Positions 48,601 through 61,200 of a stretch of DNA of 64,000 nucleotides are shown piece by piece. The notes beneath the pieces were generated by a model. It searched no databases, was not told the DNA's origin, and saw only the letters and a list, made by a program, of their open reading frames with translations. Positions within the stretch are counted from its first letter, which is position 1. Each line of letters starts with the position of its first letter. Source of the stretch: Canna indica (lineage: Eukaryota; Streptophyta; Magnoliopsida; Zingiberales; Cannaceae); assembly GCA_034359265.1 (NCBI GenBank), contig CP136895.1, forward strand, positions 42,364,001 through 42,428,000, in the 5' to 3' direction. Position numbers and translations under genes: made by a program.

Positions 48601-49093
48601 CGGCTTAAAATCAGTGATCCTATTTAGATGTCATTGGTTCGATACAACAGAAATGGGCATGAAAGTTCATCCAAAATACAAACTTGTTGAGGTTAATTAC
48701 AAATCGAAATTGGCAGCAAATGAGCCTTTTATATTGGCATCACAAGCCGAACAAGTATATTACGCGAAGTATTCGGCTCGAAATAAAGATAGAGCAGATT
48801 GGCGTGTAGTCTGTAAGACAAAAGGTAGAGGAAAACTTGATTCGATAGTAGGAGAAAATGAGCTGATACCTAATATGACACATGGTTTCTATCAAGAAGA
48901 TGATCCTCCTGCTATAGATCGTATTATTCCAATACTCGAGGAAGCAGACACAACGTCAATTCAATTAGAAGTTGAATATGCTGATGATGACGATCATGAA
49001 ATTGAGGAAGCTGGAGATGAAGAAGAGGAAGAAGAGGAAGAAGAGGAAGAAGAGGAAGAATTCAAAGACTATTATTCAGATGATGAGGAATAA
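45609..49093 (+). pseudogene. CACTA-2 TNP2 transposase with premature stops
   Basis: Start chosen at ATG 45609 (in frame with an SWMYRRLDRG stretch). Domains: Transpos_assoc (to about 45840), Transposase_21 (about 46480-47300), DUF4218 (about 47700-48030), DUF4216 (about 48540-48800) and an acidic tail with a long Glu run ending at 49093. Stops at 45843, 46524, 46617, 46734, 46926 and 47070; one base missing from an A run near 47291-47296. From 47309 on, 594 aa are open. Five of the six stops are C-to-T or G-to-A changes relative to the sister copies. The gene would encode the catalytic transposase but is inactive here. Confidence 0.9.
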
Positions 49094-49168
49094 TTGTAAA
49101 GTATATATTTTATTAAATATATCTCTACTATTTATACAATAATCTGATTATATGTCTGTTCCACAGAT

Positions 49169-50555
49169 ATGTCTGGTCGTGGTTATCGACGCAGGAGAGC
49201 TTCGGAGTCTCCAATCGGTGAGACTCCAGCACTTACTCATGCTGCTGATCCTCCTATTGCTGATCCTCATGCGGATGATACTGCCGAGGCTAGTACATCC
49301 AGACGCAGGCGGCCACGCTGGCCGAACAGGTGGCAGCCTCCACCAGCCACAGAGTCACGTAGATTGATTAGCGTGATTGGGGAGCGGTAATATATCATGA
49401 ATTATGAATCATTACAAATTCATTATATCATAATATAATATTAAAATTTATTTTTGTTGTGCAGGTTCGAGCAAGAAGAAGTGCCGTGGAGCATTTCTTC
49501 TACTATTCGACGATACATGCACGGGGCATGGCCTACGTGGTCTCACGTGCCTAGCGAGCACGTCGACATGTTATGGCGCGAGTTTGAGGCACGTATTATT
49601 ATTATTTTTACATGCATGATGATTAATATTGGTACTGATATTATTATTTTGCAGGCTCGCTATACATGGGCCGAGGACCAAAGGCCCTTCATTTACGCTG
49701 CCTGGGAGGCTATTTCCCGGGCAAGGTACAACGGGCAGCTGGGGCAGGCTCGGTCCCAAGCGATGGCCCAAGCTGGGACCACTAACATCGCGGAGACTCG
49801 GGGATACGGCCCCGGTTGGATTACTCCGGATATATGGGACCAGCTCGTGGGAATATGGTCGACGGATCGATGGCAGGAGGTTTCTCGGAATGCGGCTAGA
49901 AATCGCATGTCGGGGAGAGCAGCGCGTCACACCGGCGGCTCTGTTGCATTTGCAGTGTACGCGAACCGTATGGTAAGTATATCTTTTAATTATATATTTT
50001 ATTTGTTACTATGTGTACTAATTAATGTATTTTTTTTGTGAATGTAGACGACGGTGTCGGATGACGGGACTGTCCAGCGACCCTCCCCGATGGCGGTGTT
50101 TGAGCGGACTCACTGTCGAGCACATGGGACGGGAGAGTACATCGACAACCGCGCTGCATACATTATGGTAATTATATATTTGTTTAAATTATTCATTATA
50201 TATTTATAATTTAAGTTTTATGATAAATATTAAACAAAAAATCAAACTCGAGTAGGAGACCTACAGCCAGACGGTGGTGCAGCGCGGGGGTACCCCCGAG
50301 GACTTTGACGCAGCATCGTGGGTCGAGGCCACAGGTGGTTGGGACCATGGCCGCGTATATGGCTTCGCAGATAGTGGTCATGCGCGAGCCGTACTAGGGC
50401 CACTTGGGGCACCGTCCCCTCCGGTCGCTGGTGAGCGGCCGTCCACCTCTAGATCCAGTTATGATCATAGTAGCAGAATAAGGACTCTAGAGGACACGGT
50501 CGCGCGTCAGACTGAGATAATGGAGCGCCAGAGTCAGATGATGGCGGATATATAA
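49169..50555 (+). CDS. CACTA-2 second gene, Transposase_24 (TNPA-like), spliced
   Basis: Five exons fit in phase: 49169-49386, 49465-49588, 49655-49972, 50048-50167 and 50256-50555. The N-terminal exon is Arg/Ser/Pro-rich and basic (MSGRGYRRRRA). Exon 3 has the Ptta/En/Spm Transposase_24 core: WITPDIWDQL, then RNRMSGRAARHTGGS. Intron 2 keeps the frame only if it begins GC (GAG|GCACGT) and ends at TTTTGCAG, a GC-AG intron. The stop at 50553 truncates the C-terminus by about 57 residues relative to CACTA-1. In En/Spm the partner protein binds subterminal repeats and regulates the promoter; here that is inferred from family and position. Confidence 0.7.
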
Positions 50556-50984
50556 GCTAAGCTATGCTACGCAACATGTCAGGTCATCCCGAAGCAGGCA
50601 TCTCTTCGGCATCATCTAATCCATCGTCCGCGAGTCAGTCCACGCCGGTGTACACTCAAGCACTCCAGACCCCGCCATATGATCCAGGCCATCCTCCATC
50701 GTCATCGTGAGATTTTGTTTATATTGACTTTGTTACTGAGATATTGAACTTGTTTAACTTATTTTGTTTGGATATTGATACTTCAATTTTGCATTTGAAT
50801 TGTTTTTATACTATCGTGGATAATTATCAATATAAATATAATTGTTTTGATGTATATCTTGGTGTGTTTGTGATGTGTGAATGAATGTGTGTATGAGTGT
50901 ATGGGTGTGTGAGTTATGTATCAGATAATGTATCAATATATCAATGGAAATTTTAAATTTTAAATTTTTTCGTTACCAGGTTCA

Positions 50985-51338
50985 CATCATCAGCAACGGC
51001 TTTCCCACGGCCATCCGTGGGAAAGCCGTTGCTAAAAGTGTATCGAAAGCCGTTGCTGATGACCTACAACAACGGTTTAGCGACGGGCTTTTACTAACGG
51101 CGTTGCTACGGACTCAGCGGCCGTTGCTATTAATGTTATCAGCAACGGCTCCGAGGCAAAACCGTTGCTGATAATATTTTTAGCAACGGCCCGAGCGGCC
51201 GTTGCTGATCCGTTGCTAAGTTATCAGCAACGCGAGTTTCTGTCACGGCTCTATTGCAACGGCTCGGCCATTGCTGATGCTCTTCAGCAACGGCTCAGCA
51301 ACGTGATGCCGTTGCTAATGCCCATTTTTCTAGTAGTG
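50985..51338. repeat. CACTA-2 right subterminal repeat array
   Basis: Dense CAGCAACGGC / GCCGTTGCTGA words ending at the terminal TTCTAGTAGTG. Corresponds to 4693-5055 of CACTA-1. Confidence 0.85.
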
Positions 51339-51341
51339 GTA

Positions 51342-52294
51342 GTTGATGTTACTAGATAAATGGAAGAGCTATAAGTCACTTGTTTGGTTGGGTTGCAGCC
51401 AATTGCACCCAACCAATAAGGAACAGTCTTAGTAGTTTCTACAGTTTTGTTTGTAAAAATTCTTATGAAATAAATTGAAACACACCAGTCTTTAAAGAGA
51501 ATAAGTGATAATTAGTATTACGTCACTGGTTCTCTTGAAGTTGTTTCAAACTGTTTGCTGGTTCTCTTATTACTTTTTCCACATATATCAAACAAGACAA
51601 AAATTATCCACTTTTCCTATGAAAAATCTTACTGGTTTAAAAAATATATCAACTCACTAATTAGAATACTATCTTCATAAATGTTCATTAATCACCTGAC
51701 CCCAGTACACCAAAACTTGAACTTAAACTGCCTTCACTCTTATATGTTTTTTTTGAAAAGTGAATACTTGTATTTATAGGGAGATATGAGAAATACAAGT
51801 TAAGTATAAGAGAAACAGAAAAGAACAAATGAAGCCAAAAGGCTTCCCTGCAAAGAGTCTACAGATAGACCTTTTAACAAAATTACACCTTCAATTGCTA
51901 ACTCCATTGTTGGCCTTCGAATGTTGTCAAAATATCTGTTGTTGTGCTTGAACCATATCTTCCATTTCCATATCTTTGTTTCTGGACTTCATGCACTCTT
52001 ATATGTTGTTTACAGAAGAAGCACTTCTAGAGAGCTAGTAAATTTCGTCACAAGTAATTAAGAGAAACCTAATTACTACTACAATCCAAAACTTAGGGCT
52101 ATCATCATGAAACATGGCAAACTATCAATCCCTGGAATCAATGTGTTAGGCTGCTGATACATCATACAACTCCTTAATTTCAACCCTATATGTTTATGAA
52201 ACTATTCAAACTTAGATTCAATGATTAGCCTCAGCTCATACAAGTACTTCAAGTTGAAGATCGTTTATACACAGGGAAATTACCACATGGATCA
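51342..52294. other. 3' flank of the kinase gene, no gene seen
   Basis: AT-rich sequence between CACTA-2 and the kinase stop codon. It should contain the kinase 3' UTR (read on the minus strand just below 52295). No repeat family recognised. Confidence 0.5.
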
Positions 52295-55200
52295 TCAAGG
52301 ATTGATTGCCATTGTACTTGGGAGATCTATAGGAAGCTGAAGAGGCTCCAAGGAGCAGACAATGTCCCTCATAAGAGGTCTTGCCTTTGGGTTCCGGTTG
52401 AGGCAATGATGAGCCAACATTGCTATCTTTTGCACTGATTTATCTGGGTAATCTGCACTCAATCTTGGATCAATGATTCCAAGCACTTTCTTCTTATGAG
52501 TGAGCAATGGAGCCGCCCAGTCTGCAAGCATCTGCTCGCGTACTGGGCGAGACTTGTCTAATGATTTTCTTCCAGTTAGGAGCTCAAGGAGGACAATACC
52601 GAAGCTGTAAACATCGCTCATTGCAGTCAAATGACCTAAATAAATTAAGAATTTATCTCATTAGAACTTTAATTATGAAACTCGTGTATCTGATACTGGC
52701 AGATGATCTAACTCTTTTTTTTGGAGCAGCAAAAATTTGCTATAAGTATAGTAATGAACATAACATTTCAAGGAATCTGATACAATATGTTTATCAAAGA
52801 AAAAGAGATAAATTCTCCATATTATATATATGTACAGTGAAAATAGTAACATGTAGAAAATAAAATTTAAAAAGTTGTCATTATCTTGACTTGTATTTCC
52901 AAACCTTTTGAAATACAAAATTATCATCTTTTCTTCTTCTTCTTCAAAGGAAGACAAAGAACAAAGATAAGTTTCAGAGAATTAATAATTATAGCTTTGA
53001 GAAGTTCATTAGTGATTATTGCTTCATTTTACCTGTCATAATATATTCAGGTGCTGCATATCCATAAGTCCCCATTATTCTTGTAGTAACATGAGATTTA
53101 TCACCCACAGGCCCATCTTTCGCGAGCCCGAAATCCGAAAGCTTTGCATTATACTCCTAATAATAGTGAACATAGAACAACTATAAAATATGCTGAAGAA
53201 AAAGAAATTAAAAACAAACTATTATTTGTATAAAAGTGCAAACATGTGAATTGATGCATTATTTGCAGTTTTGTATTTCGAAAGATAGTTTCCTTGATGG
53301 TTCTATAACAAATTGAAAAAACGATATATATCAGAACATTTTCAACACACTAACCTGGTCTAGCAAGATATTAGATGTTTTAAAATCGCGATATATAACC
53401 GGCTTTTCAGCTTCATGGAGAAAGGCAAGCCCTTTTGCTGCACCTAATGCAATCCTCATTCTAATAGACCACGGAAGAGGAAGAAGAACTCCTGCATAAC
53501 AACATATATCTCAAAAGATTTTTTTTGGATAATCATGAATGAATAAAAACATGATTGCTATAACAATGATTGCTATAACAAAATAAATTAAGTTGGACTA
53601 ATCAAATTATTTAAGGGTACAACAAAATTAATAAAGTTGAAGAGATTGATCATATGAGTAAAAACTAATCAAATAGGCATAGAGGTTGAACAGAGAATAG
53701 AAGATGAAGGCATTATATTAGAACTGTTAAGGGACCAATAGGTAAATACTATTGTATCATTGGACTAAAGTGTAAATGATTTATATTATACAAAGTGGTA
53801 GAAAGGCACTACCAAAGATGAATTCGTTTCTCCCCTATATTCCACATGGTATCAGAGCCATCTAATTTTTAATCCCTAAATTTTTTTCTGCCCGACTACT
53901 GTTCACGTAGTCAACTCCTGTTCATGCGCAGCTGTTTCACGAGGCGCCATCGACTCTCGCAAGGATTGCATGAGACTTGTTTTGTTCTATCGCCGCCATC
54001 CTATTTCTCTATCTCGCAAGGATTTGATCGCAAGCACAACATCGTCGTTCCTGTTTGCGTCTTCTTTCCACGCACGCCTACGAGATTTAATCGTAAGCAC
54101 AATGTCGCGCCCAGTTTTATGCTCGTGTCTCCTCACACGATCTCTCGGATCGTGATCTTCTGAATACCGCATTGGATTTCCTGTTCGCGTGAGGTGCAAT
54201 CGTGTTTCCTGTCGAGGCGCGATTTTTTTTTTATTCGTGTGTGGATTTCTGTCTGCACGCGTAGGATTTGTTCATGTATGGATTTCTGTCTGCACGCGTA
54301 GGATTTGTTCATGTATGGATTTCTGTCCGCACTACCAAAGAATACGATATTCTCCTTGGCATCACATTGGCATCTTGTACACGTTTCTCAACACCAACTA
54401 TAAGATCCGAAAAAAAATTCTAATATAAAAATCTATTTTGGTGTAGCGCGCCGGACCCAAGTAGTCGAGACAAGCCTTAGGATCGCCTCGAGTGAAACGG
54501 TATGACTCGACTATTGATGCATGGAATTTAATTGGGTGATTGACCATCCTTTTATGCAATCATACCTTAAATCAAGTTTAAATCGACTCATGTTGTGGGT
54601 TGAGTCGGAACCCAAGTCGAGTTCGGATTTAGTCGAGTCTTGAGTAGGAGTCAAGTGAGTCAAGAGCCTATATGGAAGGCTAGATGAGGGATTAAAACCC
54701 CTCATCCTTGTGCGTGCGACTCATCTTGGAGTCACACAAGGTAGCCTAGGGAGAGGGGGAGAAGAAGCAAGGAAAATGGGGAACTTTGGGTCGATCCGCG
54801 ATTTCGCGCCATCGCCGGAATATTTGAAATCATCGTCATCCGATCTTTCATTCTCTGCAATCGAGGTGAGTGGTTGGATTTGAAAAATATGGGGGAGGCG
54901 TGTGGCCGAACCCTTAGTGGTGATAGGATCGTGTTCTCGCGATTTTTCCGACGAATCGAGTTTTCGTAGTTGTATATATATGCTTCTTGTAGCAATACTT
55001 GCCGGATTGTTTTGTTTCTCGTTGTTTTCTCAGATCTAGGGCTTCCGAATCATGGGAAAAGGGAAAAGGTCATGCCAAAATTTTCCCCGATCCCCTTGAC
55101 GGAAGTAGAGCCCTTAGATGAACATAAATCTTCCATTGGAGCACTCGCTGTCGTCGATTTCACATGTTAAACAATTTGACTTCCCTAGAACTCCTTGGTA

Positions 55201-58200
55201 TGGCCGAATGAACCCTAAATCTCATGAAGAGGGTTTGTCCAGGGGTAGGGGAAAAGGGTAAATGAGTCCACATGACATTAAGATATATTGGAGACGAATA
55301 GTTAGGGATGTAGTTAAAGTCTTCTTTCCCTTTCCTACTCTAAGGGCCATAGCTGAGCAAGGTTTCCCTTGCTTAAGGCTCGGCCAAGCCTAGGGAGGGG
55401 GAATAGGGTGGCTTTAGATGGAAACTTCCCTGGTCATAAGGTTCAAGCTATAGAGGCATGACGATACTTAGGAAGAACACTAATCATAGTAAGTAAATTG
55501 ATTGATTTATGAGATTGTAGGAATGTTAGCTTAATGACCATCCTTAGCTCATTAAATCTTTTAAATTTGAAATGATGTAATAGTTTACCATGCTTGGTAT
55601 TTCATGCATTTTTGAATTCATTGCTACATTGCTATGCTAGATAAATTATTTCTTATTGAGCTTAATTCTAAAGGTAGTGTATAATTATTATGCATGAATA
55701 TTGTGGCCATATATAGTAGATGTTGTAAAGTTTACTTACGTTTCTTTAAATTACACTTGCTGTCCTAAAATGTTCAGGGGCGGAATTCCAAGGTCGGTAC
55801 ATGGAATTCCTCACCCAAGATAGTGTATAATGTTAGATAACATGTAGGGCATTGCGAGACGCTCAACATATATAGAAACTTAGCTAGGAGATGATATAAC
55901 TTCTAGGACTTCTAGTAAACATTTTGGAAATCTAGAATTCTCAGATGTACACATTTTGAAAGAGCAGCATTAATTTGTTGACCTTGTAGCCCGGATTAGG
56001 GCCAAATAGGTGCCAGACCCCAGTTGGGTGGGACTAGCTATCTTTACTCCAGACGGTGTCCGGAGATTAGTGGACCATCCTAGTCGAAGGTCTGGGATTA
56101 TTTGTTTACATCTTGATATGGTGTGGCCGACGACCAGTATGATTCTACCTTATATGGTAGGGCCGGCTGTAGTCGGGATTTTTATTCCACAAGTAGGCCC
56201 GAGGGCCGGATGCCGGAGGCATGATAGGTCGAGATGGCAGGTTTTCACATATTCGATTCATACAGTATGACCCATGGGGTCAATAGTCACATTAAAAGTA
56301 TCTTACCTCCCTAAATATACATTATGTTACCTTATATGATATGCTTGAATAACTGTGGATTATGTGGAGGTTCCCTAGAACTACTCACTGAGTCCTAAGT
56401 GGACTCACAGTTTGTTCTTGTTTTTGCAGAGCATGAGTAGTGTTTGTGACCTGTCGACATGGTGCAGCTGGTGGGCGGGAGGTGGTGCCATATCTTATAG
56501 CGGCGTCCATGAGTCATAGACCAGTGTTTAGTTGTTGTTTTATTTTATGCACTGATAGTTGTATTTTGAAAGAGTTTGTAAAAACTTGATATTTGAGACG
56601 TTCAGTTGTTCTGATGTTGGTTTTCTTATTTGGTTTGAAACATAAAATTGTGAAATTTGAAAACTTTTTGATAAAGTTTGTGTTGAGATTTCTTTTATCG
56701 ATACATTCTGGTTTTCTTTATATCAGTGTAGACAGTAGGCTACAGGGCAGGATGTAGGCCCTGTCCGGTCACACTACCCCCAGTTGGGGTGTGACACCAA
56801 CATCACGACGTCTCTAAAAAATTCAAGTTGTTGCAGAATATGTGATTTACTGTTGGAATTTTTTTTCTCAAGATGCTAAGTGTCCACTACTTGTTCATCA
56901 ATTGAGTGATTTGATAGTAATTCTTCTCCGAATTTTGAATTCCACTACTTGTTCTCTATTATGTTGTCATCCTTATCGGACATATTCTCTTCAACTGCTA
57001 CCCCTATCACTATGTCCTTAACAGGTTCCATGGTCATCACATATAAAAAAAAAAGAATGTCAAAAATTATGGTTCATGGTCTGCTGTAGTTGAGGTGTGA
57101 TTTATGGGATAAGGACAATCTGATTATCTTACCAAAATACCTTCAGATATTGATGAGGTAAATCAGGCTGTTTGGGCAAAACTGGATGCTCAACTTTTGG
57201 TGCTTCTCTAGCAATCTATTGATCCCTCACTTATGGGTATTTTTCGAAGCACTCGCACATGTTGTGCTACATGGGAACGTGCTCGAAATCTATATATGAG
57301 TGACCTCTCTCGCTCATATGATGTAATTAACATACTCTATCAATTGTGATAGACAAATGAGCATATGATCATACATGTTGGTCGTTATCAAGTTGTGGCG
57401 ACCGAGTTTAGTGACTTATTAGAGGTTACTCCAAATGTGAGGGTCATGCGTTTGAGCGCATTGATAAGTTCCTCACCATATTCTTTCTTCATACAGAGTG
57501 CGACCTGAATATGAATAAATGAAACAATCGATTGTGTGGGAGGATGACCCATGCTACCACAATCCATTATCTTCTACGAAGTCTAGGAGTGATCGATCTG
57601 CTCTTGCCGTCCAATTTCCTTCTCATCCTCGTCCTGCTTATCAGCTTGGATTTAGAGGGAGCCGTTGTGGACGCGGGCGTGGTTGTGGCTCTAGTCAAGG
57701 CCGCCTTAAGTGCGCTCATTGTGGAAAGAAGGGTCATGACAAGGATTATTGTTACACCTCACATGGTTATCCATGTGGTCATCCATCTCATACTACAGGT
57801 CTAGTACAGTCTGAGTAAAATTCTTTTGACGGTATTCTAGGCAGTCAGCCATGATCTACGATCACTATTTCATCATATGAGTACAATCAACTATTGCAGT
57901 ATTAGCTTGCTCAGAACTCATAGTCATAACACTTAGTCACAATTCTTTTATCCACGGAGATACTCCTACTGCATATCTATCACATACTTCTGGTGGACAC
58001 CCCCGGATTTTAGATTCGGGAGCATATGATCATATGTCTAGTAATATTTTTTGCTTTCTCTAATCTAGCCACCCACACTTCCTCCAGTAGTGTCACACTT
58101 GCTGGTAGGTCATTCTCATCAGTTAAGGGCATTGGATACGTCTCACCCATATCCTCCTTACCACTTAAACATGTCCTTTATATACCTATGTTTCCTTTGA

Positions 58201-61200
58201 GTTTATTTTGATTAGCAAACTCACTCGAGATCTGCATTGTTCTGTTACATTACCTCTAGTTCTGTTTTCATCCAGGATTTTCGGATTGGCAGAGTGATTA
58301 GCACATGGCATGAGTCTCGGGGGTTGTACCAGCTAGTCCTACCTTCTTTATCCACTTTGGAGGTTGACTCCTCTTCGTTGCAGATTCGTAGCCAGTTAGG
58401 ACATCCTCATCTGCAAAAAATGAAGAAAATGTGTTCTCATCTCTCTTTCATTTCTAGTATTGAGTGTGACTCGTGTCAACTCGGTAAACATTCATGGTCT
58501 TCCTTTCCACGTAGTTCTAATAAGTGTGCCTCGGCAACCTTTTCTCTTCATTCTGATATTTGGATTCCTAGTCATGTTTCTTCTAAATTGTGTTTTAGAT
58601 ACTTTGTTACTTTCATAGATAACTACTTTGTATGTCGTGATTATTTCCAATGAAAGATAGATCTGAATATTATCCACATTTTTATACTGAAATAAAAACT
58701 TAATTTGGTGTTTTCATTTGTGTTTTGCTTAGTGATAATGCTAAGGAGTATTTTTACATGCCTTTTAGTCTTTCTTCTCTACACAAGGTCTTCTCCACCC
58801 GTCCTCATGTCCACGTACTCAAGAGAATGAGATTGTTGAATGGAAGAACAATCACTTAGTTGAGACAGCTCGTACCCTTCTACTCCACATGGGTGTTCCC
58901 TTGTAGTTTTCGGATGATGCTATATATTCTCGGTGCTTGTTACCTTATCAATAGGATGCCATCTTCTATTTTTCATGACCAAATTCTCTTTACAATTCCC
59001 TTTTCTCGTGATCCTCTATACAGTCTTCCTCCTAGTGTGTTTGGATGTACTTGCTTTGTTCATCTTTCACTGGGCAAAGACAAGTTATCCACAAAATCCA
59101 TTAAATGTGTTCTTCTTGGTTATTCTCGACTACATAAAGATTATCATTGTTACTCACCCGAGTTGAGACGTGTCTTTGTTTCTCCTGATGTTATCTTCTT
59201 TGAGTCTACGCCATTTTTCTTGAATCAGTCTACCATACATGAATTGGTCACTGAGATCCTTCCCATTCATGTTCCACTGTCGATCCCTGAGGTCATATCT
59301 TCTCCGACTACTGATCTGGTGCCTCCCAAGCAAGAACCCACCAGGTTCTTCACTCGTTGTGCTCCTTCAGAGGTAGCTCCATTCCCCATCTGACTTCGTT
59401 GTCCTACCAAATACCTTGCCAGCTCCGGATCCTTCCCCACCTTCTGATCTTGACCTCCTGATTGCTTTCAGGAAAGGTATCTGTAAGTGTTCAACAACCT
59501 ATCATATATATATCTCGTTATATTTGCTATGATACCTTATTCTCCACAGTACTATGCTTTTATCACCACTCTCTCCAATGTTTCTATACATCAGACTGTG
59601 TCAAGTGCTCTTTCTGATCTGTGGTGGCATCAGGTCATGATTGATGAGATGACTGTATTGCATTATAATGGCACGTGGGAGCTAGTTCCTCTTCCTTATG
59701 AGAAATTCACTGTTTGCTGCAAGTGGGTCTTCACTATCAAGACGGCTCCTGATGGTTCTATTGATTGACTTAAGGCTCGGTTGGTAGCCAAAGTGCACAC
59801 ACAACGGTACGGTGTAAACTACTTAGATACTTTTTCTTCGATTGCTAAAATTGCTTTGGTCCATTTGCTCCTCACACTTGCAACTATTTCTAGTTGGAGA
59901 CTTCATCAGCTTGATATCAAGAATGTCTTTCTTCATGGCGATCTTGATGATGAGGTATATATGGAGCAACCTCTAGGTTTTGTTGCTCAGGGGGAATCCA
60001 CCTTAGTTTGCTGGTTGAAGAAGTCTCTTTATGGTTTGAAATAATTCCCACGTGCTTGGTTTGACAAGTTTAGTTCTGCTATCACCAAGTTTGGCATGAT
60101 CATGAGCACTTCAGATCACTCAGTCTTCTTTCGCACTTCTTCTACTAGGAAACGAGTGATTCTTATTATTTATGTAGATGATGTCATTATTACGGGAGAT
60201 GATACAAAAGAGATACAGAGGCTGAAATCTCATTTACACCAGCAGTTTCAAACTAAAGATTTGGATGATTTGAAATATTGAAGTAGCTCGGTCAAGGGGA
60301 GCTATTTATATCTCCGAGAGGAAGTATATGTTTGACATGCTATAGGATGTAGGCATACTGGGAGGACGACCTATGGATACTCCCATGGATCCAAATACAA
60401 AGTTGCTATTAGGACAGGGAGAGACCTTAGTTGATCCAGGTTTCTATCGCAGATTGGTAGGCAAGCTAAACTACCTTACAATTACGATGCCTAATATTTC
60501 TTTTGTTGTAAGTATAGTTAGCCAATTCTTTGATTCACCATGTGAGAGCCATTGGAAAACTACATTAAAGATTCTTCATTATCACAAGGAAAATGACTCT
60601 TGTATGGTGACCGGGGACACCTAGATGTGATAGGTTATTGTGATGCTGATTGGCCTGACTCACCTACCGATCGCTGATCAACTTCTGAATATTGTGTGAT
60701 GCTTGATGATAATTTAATCTCATGGAAAAATAAGAAACAAATTATTGTGGGCAGGTCTAATGCAGAGACAGAATATAGGATTATGACACTTGTAACATGT
60801 GAACTAATATGACACAGGCAATTGATGGGAGAACTTGGTATCACTCAAGTTGAACCAATGAAATTATTCAGTGACAATAAGACAACTATGCATATTGCCT
60901 CTAATTATATGTTTGATAAGAGGACAAAGCGCGTAAAAATTGATTGTCATTTCTTCAAGGAAAAAGTACAATCCAATGATCAACTAAGTTAGTTGATATG
61001 CTAACTAAGTATTTAAGAGATCCAAGAATGATCTACGTATGTAACAAGTTTGAGCATGCATGATATATTTACCGTAACTTGAGGGTGAGTATTAAGGACC
61101 AATATGTAAATATTATTATTTCATTAGACTAAAGTGTAAATAATTTGTATTATATATAATAGTATAAGGGACTATCAAAGTTGAATTATTTTCTCCCCTA

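Larger units (their letters stand above)
44218..51338 (+). mobile_element. CACTA-2, En/Spm-type DNA transposon, complete ends
   Basis: A 7121-bp element starting CACTACTAGAAATTGAG and ending TTTTTCTAGTAGTG, with target duplication GTA at 44215-44217 and 51339-51341. Plus-strand order: subterminal repeats, GC-rich leader, 26-bp minisatellite, hairpin, TNP2, Transposase_24-type gene, subterminal repeats. Same family as CACTA-1 with the same termini, opposite orientation, about 33 kb apart. It keeps the exon-1 region that CACTA-1 lost and is the better template for the family, but TNP2 carries six stops and one frameshift. Confidence 0.95.
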
